The notes under the pieces were generated by a model. It saw only the letters and a list, made by a program, of their open reading frames with translations. It was not told the DNA's origin and searched no databases. From Ciona savignyi (lineage: Eukaryota > Chordata > Ascidiacea > Phlebobranchia > Cionidae), in the NCBI GenBank assembly GCA_000149265.1, contig CH003106.1, forward strand, positions 218,924 through 282,923: 64,000 nucleotides of DNA, written 5' to 3'. Position numbers and translations under genes: made by a program. Of the stretch, positions 61,101 through 64,000 are shown in pieces. The number at the start of each line of letters is the position of its first letter. Positions within the stretch are counted from its first letter, which is position 1.

Positions 61101-62401
61101 GGCAAGTCAGATGCCAGATAAGACTTTTTAATTTGAAGTAAATGGCATCGGGCGTGGACTGACCGTTCTGCTGACTCCGCGGCGGGACTTGCGGGACGAG
61201 AAAGGCCGTGAGTTGAAAACGTGTAAGCCGGAAAAACAACATCGATGGCTGCTTGCGTTGCTTCATCGTGGCTGCTAAAAATAGAACTTCGAATTAATTA
61301 GTAGATACGGCTCCCACATTTGTGGAATCGAGTTATTTCCATGGATTGGGAAAGGGCAAAATAATATTATAATCGGGGACTGCTAATCTACAGAATACTT
61401 AGAATACAGTCGTTTGATCGATTGCACTCAATGAATAATAAACATCCTGCTTTGGTAATGAAAACGATTATCTTCCGTTATAAAACAGAACAGAAAAATT
61501 TAACGTTTAAAAAAAATAAGTAAAACAAAATAAAGTTTATTACCGGAGCCCTTCCCCATCGCAGCTTGATATCGAAGATTCATCGTTGCTGTCGCTCTCT
61601 ATACCCTCCATATCAGCGCCAGGCAGACTAACTGCGCTCCGTCCGCTACTGCTCGTATTCGAATGTCGGTCAATGTCCGTTTCATTGTTGTGGCGCGCTG
61701 TTACAAAACAGACAATTGGTACCCTGAGGTTTTGAAGTATAAAATTTTTTTTTTGGTTTTTTTTCTGAATCCAAACTACAGCTGCATTAAACAAAAGATA
61801 ATACGTGGATGGAGCGAGTAGGGGATCGAAACCAGTCGCTGACTTGTGAGGTGTGTTCTTGCGTATAAAGGCACTTACGGATACTGCCTTAAACCGGTTG
61901 ATTAGTACATTCTACCAAAATTAAGTTCGGTAACCCGACGGGTGGGTGCGAAGAAATCTGACGATTACCCGGGTACAAAAACTACCCCTTGCGTAATCGC
62001 GAGTTAAATTGACCATTGCCCGTGAGATAATGCCTCGTGTGTTTTCCTTTTCACGTGGTAAAACAAATACCCCCCATGATTATTGACAGTGTAACAATGT
62101 CTCTTGAGTGTCCATGGATAAACGCCGATATCCTGACATATTATGTACTAAAAACTAGAAAGAAAAGAAAAACAACAACAGGTAACTCACAACCCAATTT
62201 CTTACATGTGCCAGGATTATCTTGAGGGGTTTTCTCTTTGTTCGTCCTTAAAATCTGTCTACGTTTCAACTTAGCAAGACTCGCAGTTGAATATCTACTG
62301 CTCACATGGTACATTGATGTGCCGTCTTGGGGCGTGGTAGTTCGTTGGCCTGCTGAGTCAGGAACCAAGTCCCCTTTTGGGGTCTGGAACACTGATGCTC
62401 G
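231..62401 (-). CDS. DNAH3-like: Axonemal dynein heavy chain, DNAH3-like (whole gene, partial at 3' end)
   Basis: This is the ATPase heavy chain of a single-headed inner-arm axonemal dynein, which drives microtubule sliding in cilia and sperm flagella. Sixty-eight exons were placed by homology plus GT-AG boundaries, and reading phase was checked at each junction. Diagnostic residues in order are GPAGTGKT (AAA1), [18 protein letters not shown], an AAA2 P-loop ending [12 protein letters not shown] (AAA3), GIGGSGRQS (AAA4), then the stalk and SLGQGQGP in AAA6. The runs [20 protein letters not shown] and CEEVITDKST resemble DNAH3 more than DNAH7 or DNAH12 as I recall them. The C-terminus continues left of base 1, and one stalk exon falls in the run of N. 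The first exon is uncertain. The intron at 27932-47556 contains three genes on the other strand. The detailed exon blocks follow as separate entries. Confidence 0.93.
1036..1386 (-). CDS. Dynein AAA6 cassette exon, 117-residue Ser/Pro/Arg-rich insert
   Basis: A 351-base open exon lies between exons 1462-1621 and 751-911. It starts after AATAAG and ends at a strong donor (A followed by GTATGT). It begins with two codon bases and ends with one, exactly the phase of the flanking exons, so it can be included or skipped without changing frame. The product is rich in Ser, Pro and Arg ([20 protein letters not shown]), then becomes more ordinary ([20 protein letters not shown]). It would sit in the AAA6 loop just before [10 protein letters not shown]. 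The flanking introns are short (75 and 124 bases) and the acceptor is weak, so it may be alternatively spliced. DNAH3, DNAH7 and DNAH12 of vertebrates have no insert here as far as I know. Confidence 0.68.
2488..2612 (+). mobile_element. SINE relic, head and front body
   Basis: GTAGGTTCGAAACTGGTTGC and CCTGAACCCAGTGTATTAAT followed by GGGTTCTACC identify a truncated copy. Other short relics of the same family are near 1680-1830 (minus), 3180-3300 (plus), 6080-6290 (plus), 10410-10600 (mixed), 26930-27030 (minus), 28418-28800 (plus), 33995-34130 (minus), 43040-43145 (plus), 48360-48500 (plus) and 49080-49270 (plus). Confidence 0.65.
5101..5410. repeat. Decayed tandem copies of a dynein exon edge
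   Basis: The exon end and acceptor read ATCATGAAGTTGATTAACGT and then GACCTGTTGATCG on the plus strand. The pattern recurs in decayed form further right (ATCATGAAATTGATCAATCT, then GTAAACTGTTGATTG; ATTAACGTAACCTGTTAATT). At least three spaced copies are visible. Confidence 0.55.
7534..13050 (-). CDS. Dynein heavy chain, end of AAA4, stalk and microtubule-binding domain
   Basis: Nine visible exons: 12866-13050, 12439-12544, 11778-11911, 11236-11458, 10685-10781, 10072-10256, 9402-9509, 8932-9086 and 7534-7734. The first three finish AAA4 (NCCTIDWFQ). Exon 11236-11458 starts the stalk, with [11 protein letters not shown] and then coiled-coil CC1. The microtubule-binding tip is in 9402-9509 and 8932-9086 ([19 protein letters not shown]). 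CC2 resumes at 7534-7734 with [15 protein letters not shown]. Between the last two exons about 55 residues of CC2 are missing. The phases (two bases left at 8932, zero at 7734) require an exon of length 1 modulo 3, which must be in the N run at 8284-8518. Confidence 0.93.
7985..8165 (+). mobile_element. SINE relic just before the assembly gap
   Basis: GATTGCTAGCTAGTCGGTTG, GAAACTAGTGAATTTAATAC and ACTACAATAGCTCTATGACC mark a diverged copy. Its closeness to the N run suggests that repeats caused the gap. Confidence 0.6.
8284..8518. other. Assembly gap (235 N) hiding one dynein stalk exon
   Basis: The run of N lies in the intron between dynein exons 8932-9086 and 7534-7734. The family needs about 55 more residues of the second stalk coiled coil here, and no coding sequence is visible in the known bases on either side. 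A 160-170 base exon would fit inside the gap. The length is as given in the assembly and may not be the true size. Confidence 0.9.
9541..9832 (-). mobile_element. SINE copy, minus orientation
   Basis: Read on the minus strand it has the same order of markers: tRNA-like head near 9830, the TTGCCTGAACCC-type block, the GGTAACCCGACGGTGGGCG block near 9640, and a degenerate tail near 9545. It is more diverged than the two full plus copies. Confidence 0.8.
13655..21810 (-). CDS. Dynein heavy chain, AAA2-AAA3 junction to AAA4
   Basis: Thirteen exons: 21695-21810, 21223-21322, 20647-20741, 20241-20445, 19028-19054, 18120-18358, 17809-17962, 17348-17529, 16464-16611, 15858-16007, 15053-15239, 14432-14581 and 13655-13845. 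AAA3 has a full P-loop GPTGTGKS in 18120-18358, followed by [19 protein letters not shown] and [14 protein letters not shown]4 has GIGGSGRQS, formed across the 14432/13845 junction. The short exon 21223-21322 encodes an Asp/Glu/Ser/Thr-rich insert ([10 protein letters not shown]) that is not a conserved motor element. Phases agree at all twelve internal junctions. Confidence 0.93.
14573..14690. repeat. Tandem duplication covering a dynein exon acceptor
   Basis: TAAGACCTAAAAAGTATATA and TAAGACCTGAAAAGTTTATG start two copies of about 65 bases. The first includes the acceptor of exon 14432-14581. The second provides another CAG with a similar tract further into the intron, but use of it would bring a TAA into frame. 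Confidence 0.72.
16800..17262 (+). mobile_element. Two SINE copies in tandem
   Basis: A copy from about 16800 to 17112 has the head remnant, CCTGAACCCAGTGGATTAAT and ATGGGCGCGAGG. A second, headless copy follows at about 17125-17262, with AAACCCAGTGAATTAA and ACACACTGCAATGTCTCTGG. The second may be a separate insertion or a partial duplication. Confidence 0.72.
19028..19054 (-). CDS. Dynein 27-base microexon
   Basis: A nine-codon exon reading KDHRVVRLT sits between exons 20241-20445 (ending STQ) and 18120-18358 (starting LSNVIIQT). It is flanked by TTGCAG and GTAAGC and is phase 0 on both sides, so skipping it would keep the frame. The related human proteins have a few residues at this place, just before the AAA3 start, which supports inclusion. 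The upstream pyrimidine tract is weak. Confidence 0.6.
22014..27931 (-). CDS. Dynein heavy chain, rest of AAA1 and AAA2
   Basis: Eight exons: 27790-27931, 27364-27594, 26592-26803, 26167-26334, 24759-24846, 23848-23978, 23042-23142 and 22014-22146. The first completes AAA1 with [10 protein letters not shown] and the sensor run [13 protein letters not shown]2 follows, with a P-loop-like [10 protein letters not shown] near 26230, then [18 protein letters not shown] and [11 protein letters not shown] across the next exons. In this block all junctions are canonical in phase. The donor of exon 23042-23142 is the exception in sequence: the intron starts GGGAGA where GTGAGA would be expected. Several introns here carry SINE copies and one a small inverted-repeat element. 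Confidence 0.94.
22379..22692 (+). mobile_element. tRNA-like SINE, near-complete copy with TATCC tail
   Basis: The element opens with a tRNA-like head (TTGGTCTAGTGGTTAAG, then AATCGAAAGGTTGCATGTGC). The body has the markers TCGGTTGTGTCCTTGGGCAA, CCTGAACCCAGCGGATTAAT and CAATAGCTCCGGTAACCCGA. It ends in GGGATAAAGATGAATATCC and TATCC repeats. A close second copy is at 24108-24412. The body resembles composite short elements known from Ciona, but the exact family is not confirmed here. Confidence 0.85.
23042..23142 (-). CDS. Dynein exon with non-canonical GG donor
   Basis: This 101-base exon encodes LCLMSGEII through ATVSR of AAA2. It must end after the bases AGCAG to join the next exon (22014-22146), which starts with A completing an Arg codon before CGMIYMDP. 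The intron then begins GGGAGATTGG, not GT. One base change would give the perfect donor GTGAGA. No GT lies nearby in a usable phase. The protein is highly conserved on both sides of the junction, so the exon itself is secure. The donor is either a sequencing error, a mutant allele in the sequenced animal, or a genuine rare donor. Confidence 0.88.
24108..24412 (+). mobile_element. tRNA-like SINE, second near-complete copy
   Basis: It matches the 22379-22692 copy along its full length, with few differences, and ends ATCCTATCCTATCC. The high similarity of the two suggests recent activity of this family. It lies in the dynein intron between exons 23848 and 24759. Confidence 0.87.
25399..25613. 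mobile_element. Small inverted-repeat element (MITE-like), about 215 bp
   Basis: The left end GGTGCCTCTAAATACTACAG and the right end, whose complement starts GGTACCTCTAAATACTACAG, form terminal inverted repeats with one mismatch. The similarity extends inward through variants of GCTTGGATC. The short middle has CCCTAAC-like runs. No open frame is present, and I could not identify a target duplication with confidence. It lies in the dynein intron between exons 24759 and 26167. Confidence 0.75.
25912..26146 (-). mobile_element. SINE copy (5' part lost), minus orientation, beside a dynein exon
   Basis: The tail (AGGATAGGATATTCATG on the plus strand) starts near 25912. The body runs to about 26146, some 20 bases short of the 3' end of dynein exon 26167-26334. 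The tRNA-like head is missing. Confidence 0.78.
29190..29449 (+). promoter_or_regulatory. Probable promoter region of TSR-A, conserved with TSR-B
   Basis: Several blocks upstream of TSR-A recur in the same order upstream of TSR-B. Examples are ACCGCCTACGT (29248 area versus 40070 area), TTGTGAGGTGT, and a run reading TCTATCTATATnCTGA. Order and spacing are similar, which fits a proximal promoter or 5' UTR copied with the gene. No clear TATA box position can be fixed without transcript ends. Confidence 0.45.
29450..32790 (+). CDS. TSR-A: TSP1-like type I transmembrane receptor, 422 residues
   Basis: Seven exons join with correct phases: 29450-29680, 30111-30327, 30618-31119, 31238-31308, 31754-31883, 32469-32524 and 32729-32790 (1269 bases including TAG). 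The start at 29450 gives a signal peptide ([15 protein letters not shown]) followed by AEWSQWN. The ectodomain has two cysteine-rich TSP1-like modules; the second has [17 protein letters not shown] and ends [11 protein letters not shown] Thr-rich stalk with five 21-base coding repeats follows, then one membrane helix near residues 242-268 ([18 protein letters not shown]). The tail has LYENT, TYVNT, VDYIAP and EYMSI and ends TTARNAAQ. Many NxS/T sites suggest glycosylation. Exons 6 and 7 are short and rest mainly on phase and splice sites. An AATAAA lies at 32821. I do not recognise a named family; a signalling surface receptor is inference. Confidence 0.8.
30721..30855 (+). repeat. Coding 21-base tandem repeat in the TSR-A stalk
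   Basis: Five units of 21 bases, each close to ACCACAAYGAACATACCAAC plus A, encode the TTTxNIPT stalk repeats. The last unit is changed to end in GAGCCGACAACA. TSR-B has only two units (about 41514-41555), ending with the same variant, so the arrays differ by exactly three units. Confidence 0.85.
32093..32300 (+). mobile_element. SINE relic between TSR-A exons 5 and 6
   Basis: The head (AGCTTGGTGGATTAGTGCGT, then TCGAAGGGTTCCAG) and the CTGGGCAAGGCACTTT block are clear, and the tail ends near AATATCCTATC. About a third of the body is deleted. Confidence 0.72.
32821..32826 (+). terminator. Poly(A) signal candidate for TSR-A
   Basis: An AATAAA hexamer (in AATAAATAAATG) lies 31 bases after the TAG stop of TSR-A, the first such hexamer past the proposed last exon. 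Its position supports the proposed short 3' end. Confidence 0.5.
32827..34313. other. Spacer between TSR-A and TSR-C
   Basis: It contains a direct repeat of CAGTTTGTGCTAGAATCGGT (32892 and 32953 areas), one copy of the second dispersed repeat near 33190-33300, and a minus-strand SINE relic near 33995-34130. No exon was found. Confidence 0.55.
34314..39407 (+). CDS. TSR-C: larger TSP1-repeat transmembrane receptor, diverged paralogue
   Basis: Exons: 34314-34565, 34709-34922, 35085-35291, 35584-35718, 35809-36030, 36275-36512, 36794-36964, 37462-37567, 37804-37871, 38290-38642 and 39258-39407. It has a signal peptide ([16 protein letters not shown]), QNWTHWTNC, then further modules including [16 protein letters not shown] and [11 protein letters not shown], so about two more TSP1 units than A and B. 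A Thr/Gln stalk and one helix ([19 protein letters not shown]) follow. The roughly 290-residue tail has AYLDPI, VYSEI, PYTEM (YxxM), NIYSVL, LLYSTI (ITIM-consistent) and a basic run [10 protein letters not shown]. Phase fails between 36512 and 36794: a small exon of length 2 modulo 3 is missing, as A and B have there (71 bases). Exon 37804-37871 uses a GC donor. Confidence 0.77.
36680..36758 (+). repeat. Three short tandem repeats in TSR-C between exons 6 and 7
   Basis: The unit GAAACCAGTATTATAATATn occurs twice, then a third shorter copy ends GTATTAATAG. This is where a small exon is needed to restore phase. A 38-base stretch from about 36709 to 36746, bounded by TATAG and GTATCA, would have the right phase, but it is weak. 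Confidence 0.6.
38789..38837. repeat. Perfect 21-bp hairpin in TSR-C intron 10
   Basis: Arms at 38789-38809 and 38817-38837 are exact inverted copies around a seven-base loop TTTTTAC. The arms contain ATACAATACAATACAA. The sequence is AT-rich, and a role is not evident. Confidence 0.8.
38950..38976. repeat. TA dinucleotide microsatellite
   Basis: About 13 TA units lie in TSR-C intron 10, between exons 38290-38642 and 39258-39407. Confidence 0.92.
39403..39408 (+). terminator. Poly(A) signal candidate overlapping the TSR-C stop codon
   Basis: The last codons of TSR-C read GAATAA, and the next base completes AATAAA. The hexamer thus includes the TAA stop at 39405-39407. A second AATAAA is near 39499 and may be the one used. 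Confidence 0.35.
40030..40305 (+). promoter_or_regulatory. Probable promoter region of TSR-B, conserved with TSR-A
   Basis: The region shares the ACCGCCTACGT, TTGTGAGGTGT and TCTATCTATAT blocks with the flank of TSR-A. Between the blocks the two copies have diverged and differ by small insertions, so the shared parts may be under constraint. The start codon at 40306 follows closely. Confidence 0.45.
40306..46270 (+). CDS. TSR-B: TSP1-like type I transmembrane receptor, 530 residues
   Basis: Nine exons join in phase: 40306-40536, 40835-41051, 41390-41843, 42765-42835, 43212-43295, 44191-44317, 44781-44830, 45452-45666 and 46127-46270 (1593 bases including TGA). The signal peptide is [16 protein letters not shown], followed by AEWNEW. 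Exons 1 and 2 have the same lengths as in TSR-A (231 and 217 bases) and share much sequence. The stalk is shorter than in A. The helix ([18 protein letters not shown]) is near residues 222-248. The tail of about 280 residues has VYVNG, IYALP, ITYITM (YxxM), CYSTI, IYDQP, EYAVI and SRYDTL (fits the ITIM consensus), plus a basic patch [10 protein letters not shown]. Exon 8 has a GC donor (GAG then GCAAGT). Likely a surface receptor signalling through SH2 proteins; ligand and name unknown. Confidence 0.85.
41868..42223. mobile_element. hAT-type MITE, 356 bp, with exact 8-bp target duplication
   Basis: The ends are CAGTGATTCCCAACC on the left and GGTTGGGAACCACTG on the right, inverted with one mismatch. 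They are flanked by the same 8 bases, GGTTATAC, at 41860-41867 and 42224-42231. An 8-bp duplication and CAGTGnTTCCCAACC termini are typical of hAT elements. Subterminal GCGGCTC motifs occur on both sides. The element has no coding capacity. It sits in TSR-B intron 3, just 24 bases past the exon 3 donor. Confidence 0.92.
42369..42746. repeat. 31-bp minisatellite, 12 units, in TSR-B intron 3
   Basis: Units are close to AATGGCAAGTATAAGGCATA followed by CTATTAACAAT. Variants alternate (AATGG/AATTG, GGCATAC/GACATAC, TTCTAAC/TATCAAC) in a four-unit pattern: units 2-5 and 6-9 are nearly identical, and units 10-11 begin a third round. The array ends about 18 bases before the acceptor of exon 42765-42835. 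Confidence 0.9.
44065..44190 (+). repeat. Four ~30-base repeats ending at a TSR-B splice acceptor
   Basis: Units of the form GAAAAAnTTnAnATTCTAAAC followed by AAAATnTnAG are repeated four times. The last ends AAAATTTCAG, the acceptor of exon 44191-44317, and earlier units end in similar AG motifs. Confidence 0.7.
46271..47556. other. 3' flank of TSR-B and end of the host intron
   Basis: No coding exon is visible on either strand. An AATAAA near 46838 could end a long TSR-B 3' UTR. Near 47200-47290 a short direct repeat of CGCAAAAGTTATG with ATTACCATAGAAA occurs twice. Confidence 0.5.
47557..51938 (-). CDS. Dynein heavy chain, linker and start of AAA1
   Basis: Eight exons: 51738-51938, 51317-51442, 51072-51244, 50730-50958, 49926-50078, 49416-49557, 48641-48839 and 47557-47785. 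They encode the linker, with [19 protein letters not shown] followed by [13 protein letters not shown], then [12 protein letters not shown]. The last exon carries the catalytic AAA1 P-loop GPAGTGKT and the Walker B-type [11 protein letters not shown]1 is the main ATPase site of dynein, and every residue expected for activity is present in this part. The exon at 47557 ends in phase 0 after IDLE. The next coding residue, V of VLSVVAQQ, lies 19.6 kb away at 27931, on the far side of the nested genes. Confidence 0.95.
52243..59950 (-). CDS. Dynein heavy chain, tail region (N-terminal half)
   Basis: Fourteen exons encode the cargo- and arm-binding tail: 59846-59950, 59152-59282, 58040-58238, 57704-57825, 57161-57242, 56892-56984, 56661-56821, 56388-56595, 55599-55732, 54800-55000, 54367-54562, 53425-53619, 52623-52811 and 52243-52371. 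Phases join exactly through the series. The exon at 57161-57242 uses the donor after TTCATG; a longer open frame through it (to 57061) is wrong, because it breaks phase with the exon before. The 54367-54562 exon is rich in Lys, Glu and Gln heptads and is probably a coiled coil. Tail sequence is much less conserved than the motor, so exon calls here rest on phase and splice sites more than on residue identity. Confidence 0.83.
52860..53200 (-). repeat. SINE relic with a 49-base internal tandem repeat, four units
   Basis: On the plus strand the array runs from about 52924 to 53119. Units centre on GCAATTGTCAGAT, CTCGCGATTACGTAAG and GTTATCACA. The outer parts are the usual SINE tail (GGATGGATGCG end) and body (TTCACGGTTTATGCAATGTC). 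The array is an expansion within the element. Confidence 0.72.
55944..56242 (+). mobile_element. SINE relic in a dynein tail intron
   Basis: Markers in order are the degenerate head (GATTAGTGGTTTATAGCGTC), ACTGGTCGCCAGCTAGGGTG, CACCCGACGGTGGATGCAA and TTTACGGGGATAAACATGAA. An open frame of 87 codons across it has no coding support. Confidence 0.75.
57545..57652 (+). repeat. Second dispersed repeat family, about 100 bp
   Basis: The copy runs GCTAAGTTTCGAATCCATGA, a TCGACATAAAGTCCGTTTTT-like block, GCATACAATTAGGTATATGA and GCGTTAACC. Related copies are near 33190-33300 and 44878-44985 (plus sense), 45765-45835 (short), and 48895-48985, 59310-59390 and 60370-60440 (minus sense). The GTTTCGAAnCC motif resembles a tRNA B box, so a short tRNA-derived element is possible. 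Confidence 0.6.
60629..62401 (-). CDS. Dynein heavy chain, extreme N-terminal exons
   Basis: Four exons are proposed: 62206-62401, 61544-61697, 61082-61274 and 60629-60767. The first two encode a low-complexity Ser/Thr and acidic segment, as is common at dynein N-termini. The exon at 62206-62401 starts in phase 0 after a good acceptor. Its first ATG is at 62314, and no convincing upstream coding exon is visible, so either it starts there or an unseen leader exon precedes it. Phases agree between exons 1 and 2 and between exons 3 and 4. They do not agree between exons 2 and 3: exon 2 ends with two codon bases, while the open frame of exon 3 needs one. An ATG at 61266 in exon 3 is an alternative start. 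Confidence 0.6.
61826..62075 (+). mobile_element. SINE relic with an extra internal unit
   Basis: It has GATCGAAACCAGTCGCTGAC, TTCGGTAACCCGACGGGTGG and TTTTCACGTGG. An extra unit, TTGCGTAATCGCGAG followed by TGACCATTGCCCGTGAGATA, repeats the end of the body. The same extra unit occurs in the copy at 52860-53200. Confidence 0.68.
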
Positions 62402-64000
62402 CTACAACGAAAAACAAATATTTTCAAATTGTAGCAATAAATTTTAAAGACCTTATTTCACTAAACTTAAAACTTATATAAAGAAAATTGCAACCAAAAA
62501 TATAGACCAAATTTTACTGAACACGAATATTCCATACAGAAAATTTAATCTAAAATTTTATAGACCTAATTTTAACTGAACACAAATCCTTCTATAACGA
62601 AAATCGCACTGAAAAATATTAACATAACTTTACTCAACAAGAATTTTTCTTAAAAAATTGCACAAAAACGTAATTAAAGACCTAGTTATACTAAACACGA
62701 GTATTCTTTTAAAGAAAAAAACTTTTTAAACTCAATATAAACTTGTTTGTTCTATATTTGTTAACACCACACGTTTTTTTAATATTTTTTATACACTTGG
62801 ACACTGCGCGCACATTAGCCTGTATATACTGAGATATGATAATCTCCACAACTAAGCAGTTAACTCCGATACCCACTACTGCGAGTGCTTCTTGGTAAAA
62901 GGTTAAGTTCCGCCCACAAACTTAAATGTCAAGCTAAAAATAACCATGTTGAAAATCAGATTTTTGATTCTACGTCGCAAACACTCCTGTTGCGTTTATT
63001 TTTAATGCTAAATTAAGTCATACCCTAAGACTTGATCGATGCTAAATCGTGCCGCAATGTCTGCATACACACATATATATTTACATATATTATCCACACA
63101 TGGGTAGGATTAAGCGCACAAAAACTGGGATGTGTGGAATTGAGCAGCTAAAATAATGGAAGTGTATCTCGAAGTATTTTAAATAATTTATGAATATGTG
63201 TCTGTGTTGGTAAAGTTATTCTCATTCGACAACAATGAATTTAGTATTGTCAAAAACAATAACGAGTTATTGAGCCAGTTTCTCCGCAGCTTGTTTAAAA
63301 ATTAGCTCAATTCGTTTTTATTTCCATCAAATCGTTCAGTGAGTTTGATGAGATACCTATTTTTTCAGAAAACTTGGTTGAATACTGCAGGCATGCGCAT
63401 TAAAATTACAACGTCATTTCCAGCAGTAGAGTTCATAGCAGTTTTTTTAGTTTACAGTTTGACTATACACACAAACAACATAATTCACCACAAAAAAGCT
63501 TATTAGCTCTGTTCTGTAAGGATTGACAGCTCGTTTTCACTAATCAGCTTTCAAACAGGTTTAATAATTAATATCTCCGCAAATACACAACCAATTTGCA
63601 TCGAATAAACGTCATTCGTATTTATTTTGGTAGGTTTTTTAACAAACACTTTAATTTTGGGAAAAACTGGTTATCCAAACCCGAAATGTCGTGCTTTAAA
63701 TGTCACTGAGGACTCTCTTAGCTTAACGCAATTTTAGAGACAAGCCTACACTGAACGGTATATAACCAAACACGAAACACAGTCTATCGTATACAAATTA
63801 ATATAAATTAAATAATGCAAAGATTTAAATAGGAATTGAGTGAACAGGGCTATAGATTGCTTACATTGTTGTTAAATATATAGTCCAACACGAAGGGCAA
63901 TAACGTATACAAATTAAGTATATTATACAAAATGAGATTTTAAAAGAAATAGAGAAAGAGCATGCCGATATTGATTTATACCTTAAAAATGCAACAATAT
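62402..64000. other. 5' flank of the dynein gene, no coding region found
   Basis: The stretch is AT-rich. From about 62430 to 62720 it holds about five degenerate repeats of roughly 60 bases, with recurring GACCnAATTTTACTnAACACG motifs. Beyond that I see no exon, tRNA or inverted-repeat element on either strand. A promoter or leader exon for the dynein may be here but cannot be located. Confidence 0.5.

Overview
The window looks like nuclear DNA of an invertebrate deuterostome, most likely a tunicate such as Ciona. The reasons are AT-rich DNA, mostly short GT-AG introns, many copies of a tRNA-like short element ending in TATCC repeats, and an animal axonemal dynein. The species call is inference from content, not a database match.

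Almost the whole minus strand is one gene, an axonemal dynein heavy chain whose motor residues best resemble the DNAH3 type (DNAH7 and DNAH12 are the nearest alternatives). I placed 68 exons from about 62.4 kb down to 231. Reading phases agree at every junction except one near the N-terminus. One stalk exon is lost in a 235-base assembly gap (8284-8518). The C-terminal end lies beyond base 1 and the first exon is uncertain. The tail is encoded from 62.4 to 48.6 kb, AAA1 starts at 47.8 kb, AAA2-AAA4 run from 26.8 to 13.6 kb, the stalk from 11.5 to 7.5 kb, and AAA5-AAA6 from 7.1 kb to the edge.

Most dynein introns are a few hundred bases, but the intron that splits AAA1 (27932-47556) is 19.6 kb. 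It holds three tandem plus-strand genes, called here TSR-A, TSR-C and TSR-B. All three predict type I membrane proteins: a signal peptide, cysteine-rich thrombospondin type 1-like modules, a Thr-rich stalk, one membrane helix and a long tail with many tyrosine motifs (YxxM, YxN, ITIM-like) and, in B and C, a basic patch. A and B are recent duplicates: their first two exons have identical lengths and share much sequence, and their 5' flanks are related, while their tails have diverged. C is older and has extra TSP1 modules. I do not recognise these genes by name. The architecture suggests a small family of surface receptors signalling through SH2-type adaptors, and it is the most interesting content here.

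The rest is intron and intergenic DNA with tRNA-like SINE relics, a 356-bp hAT-type MITE with an exact 8-bp target duplication, a second inverted-repeat element, a 12-unit 31-bp minisatellite and several small tandem duplications that include splice sites. The dynein has further oddities: a 117-residue Ser/Pro/Arg-rich cassette exon in AAA6, a 27-base microexon and a donor reading GG instead of GT.
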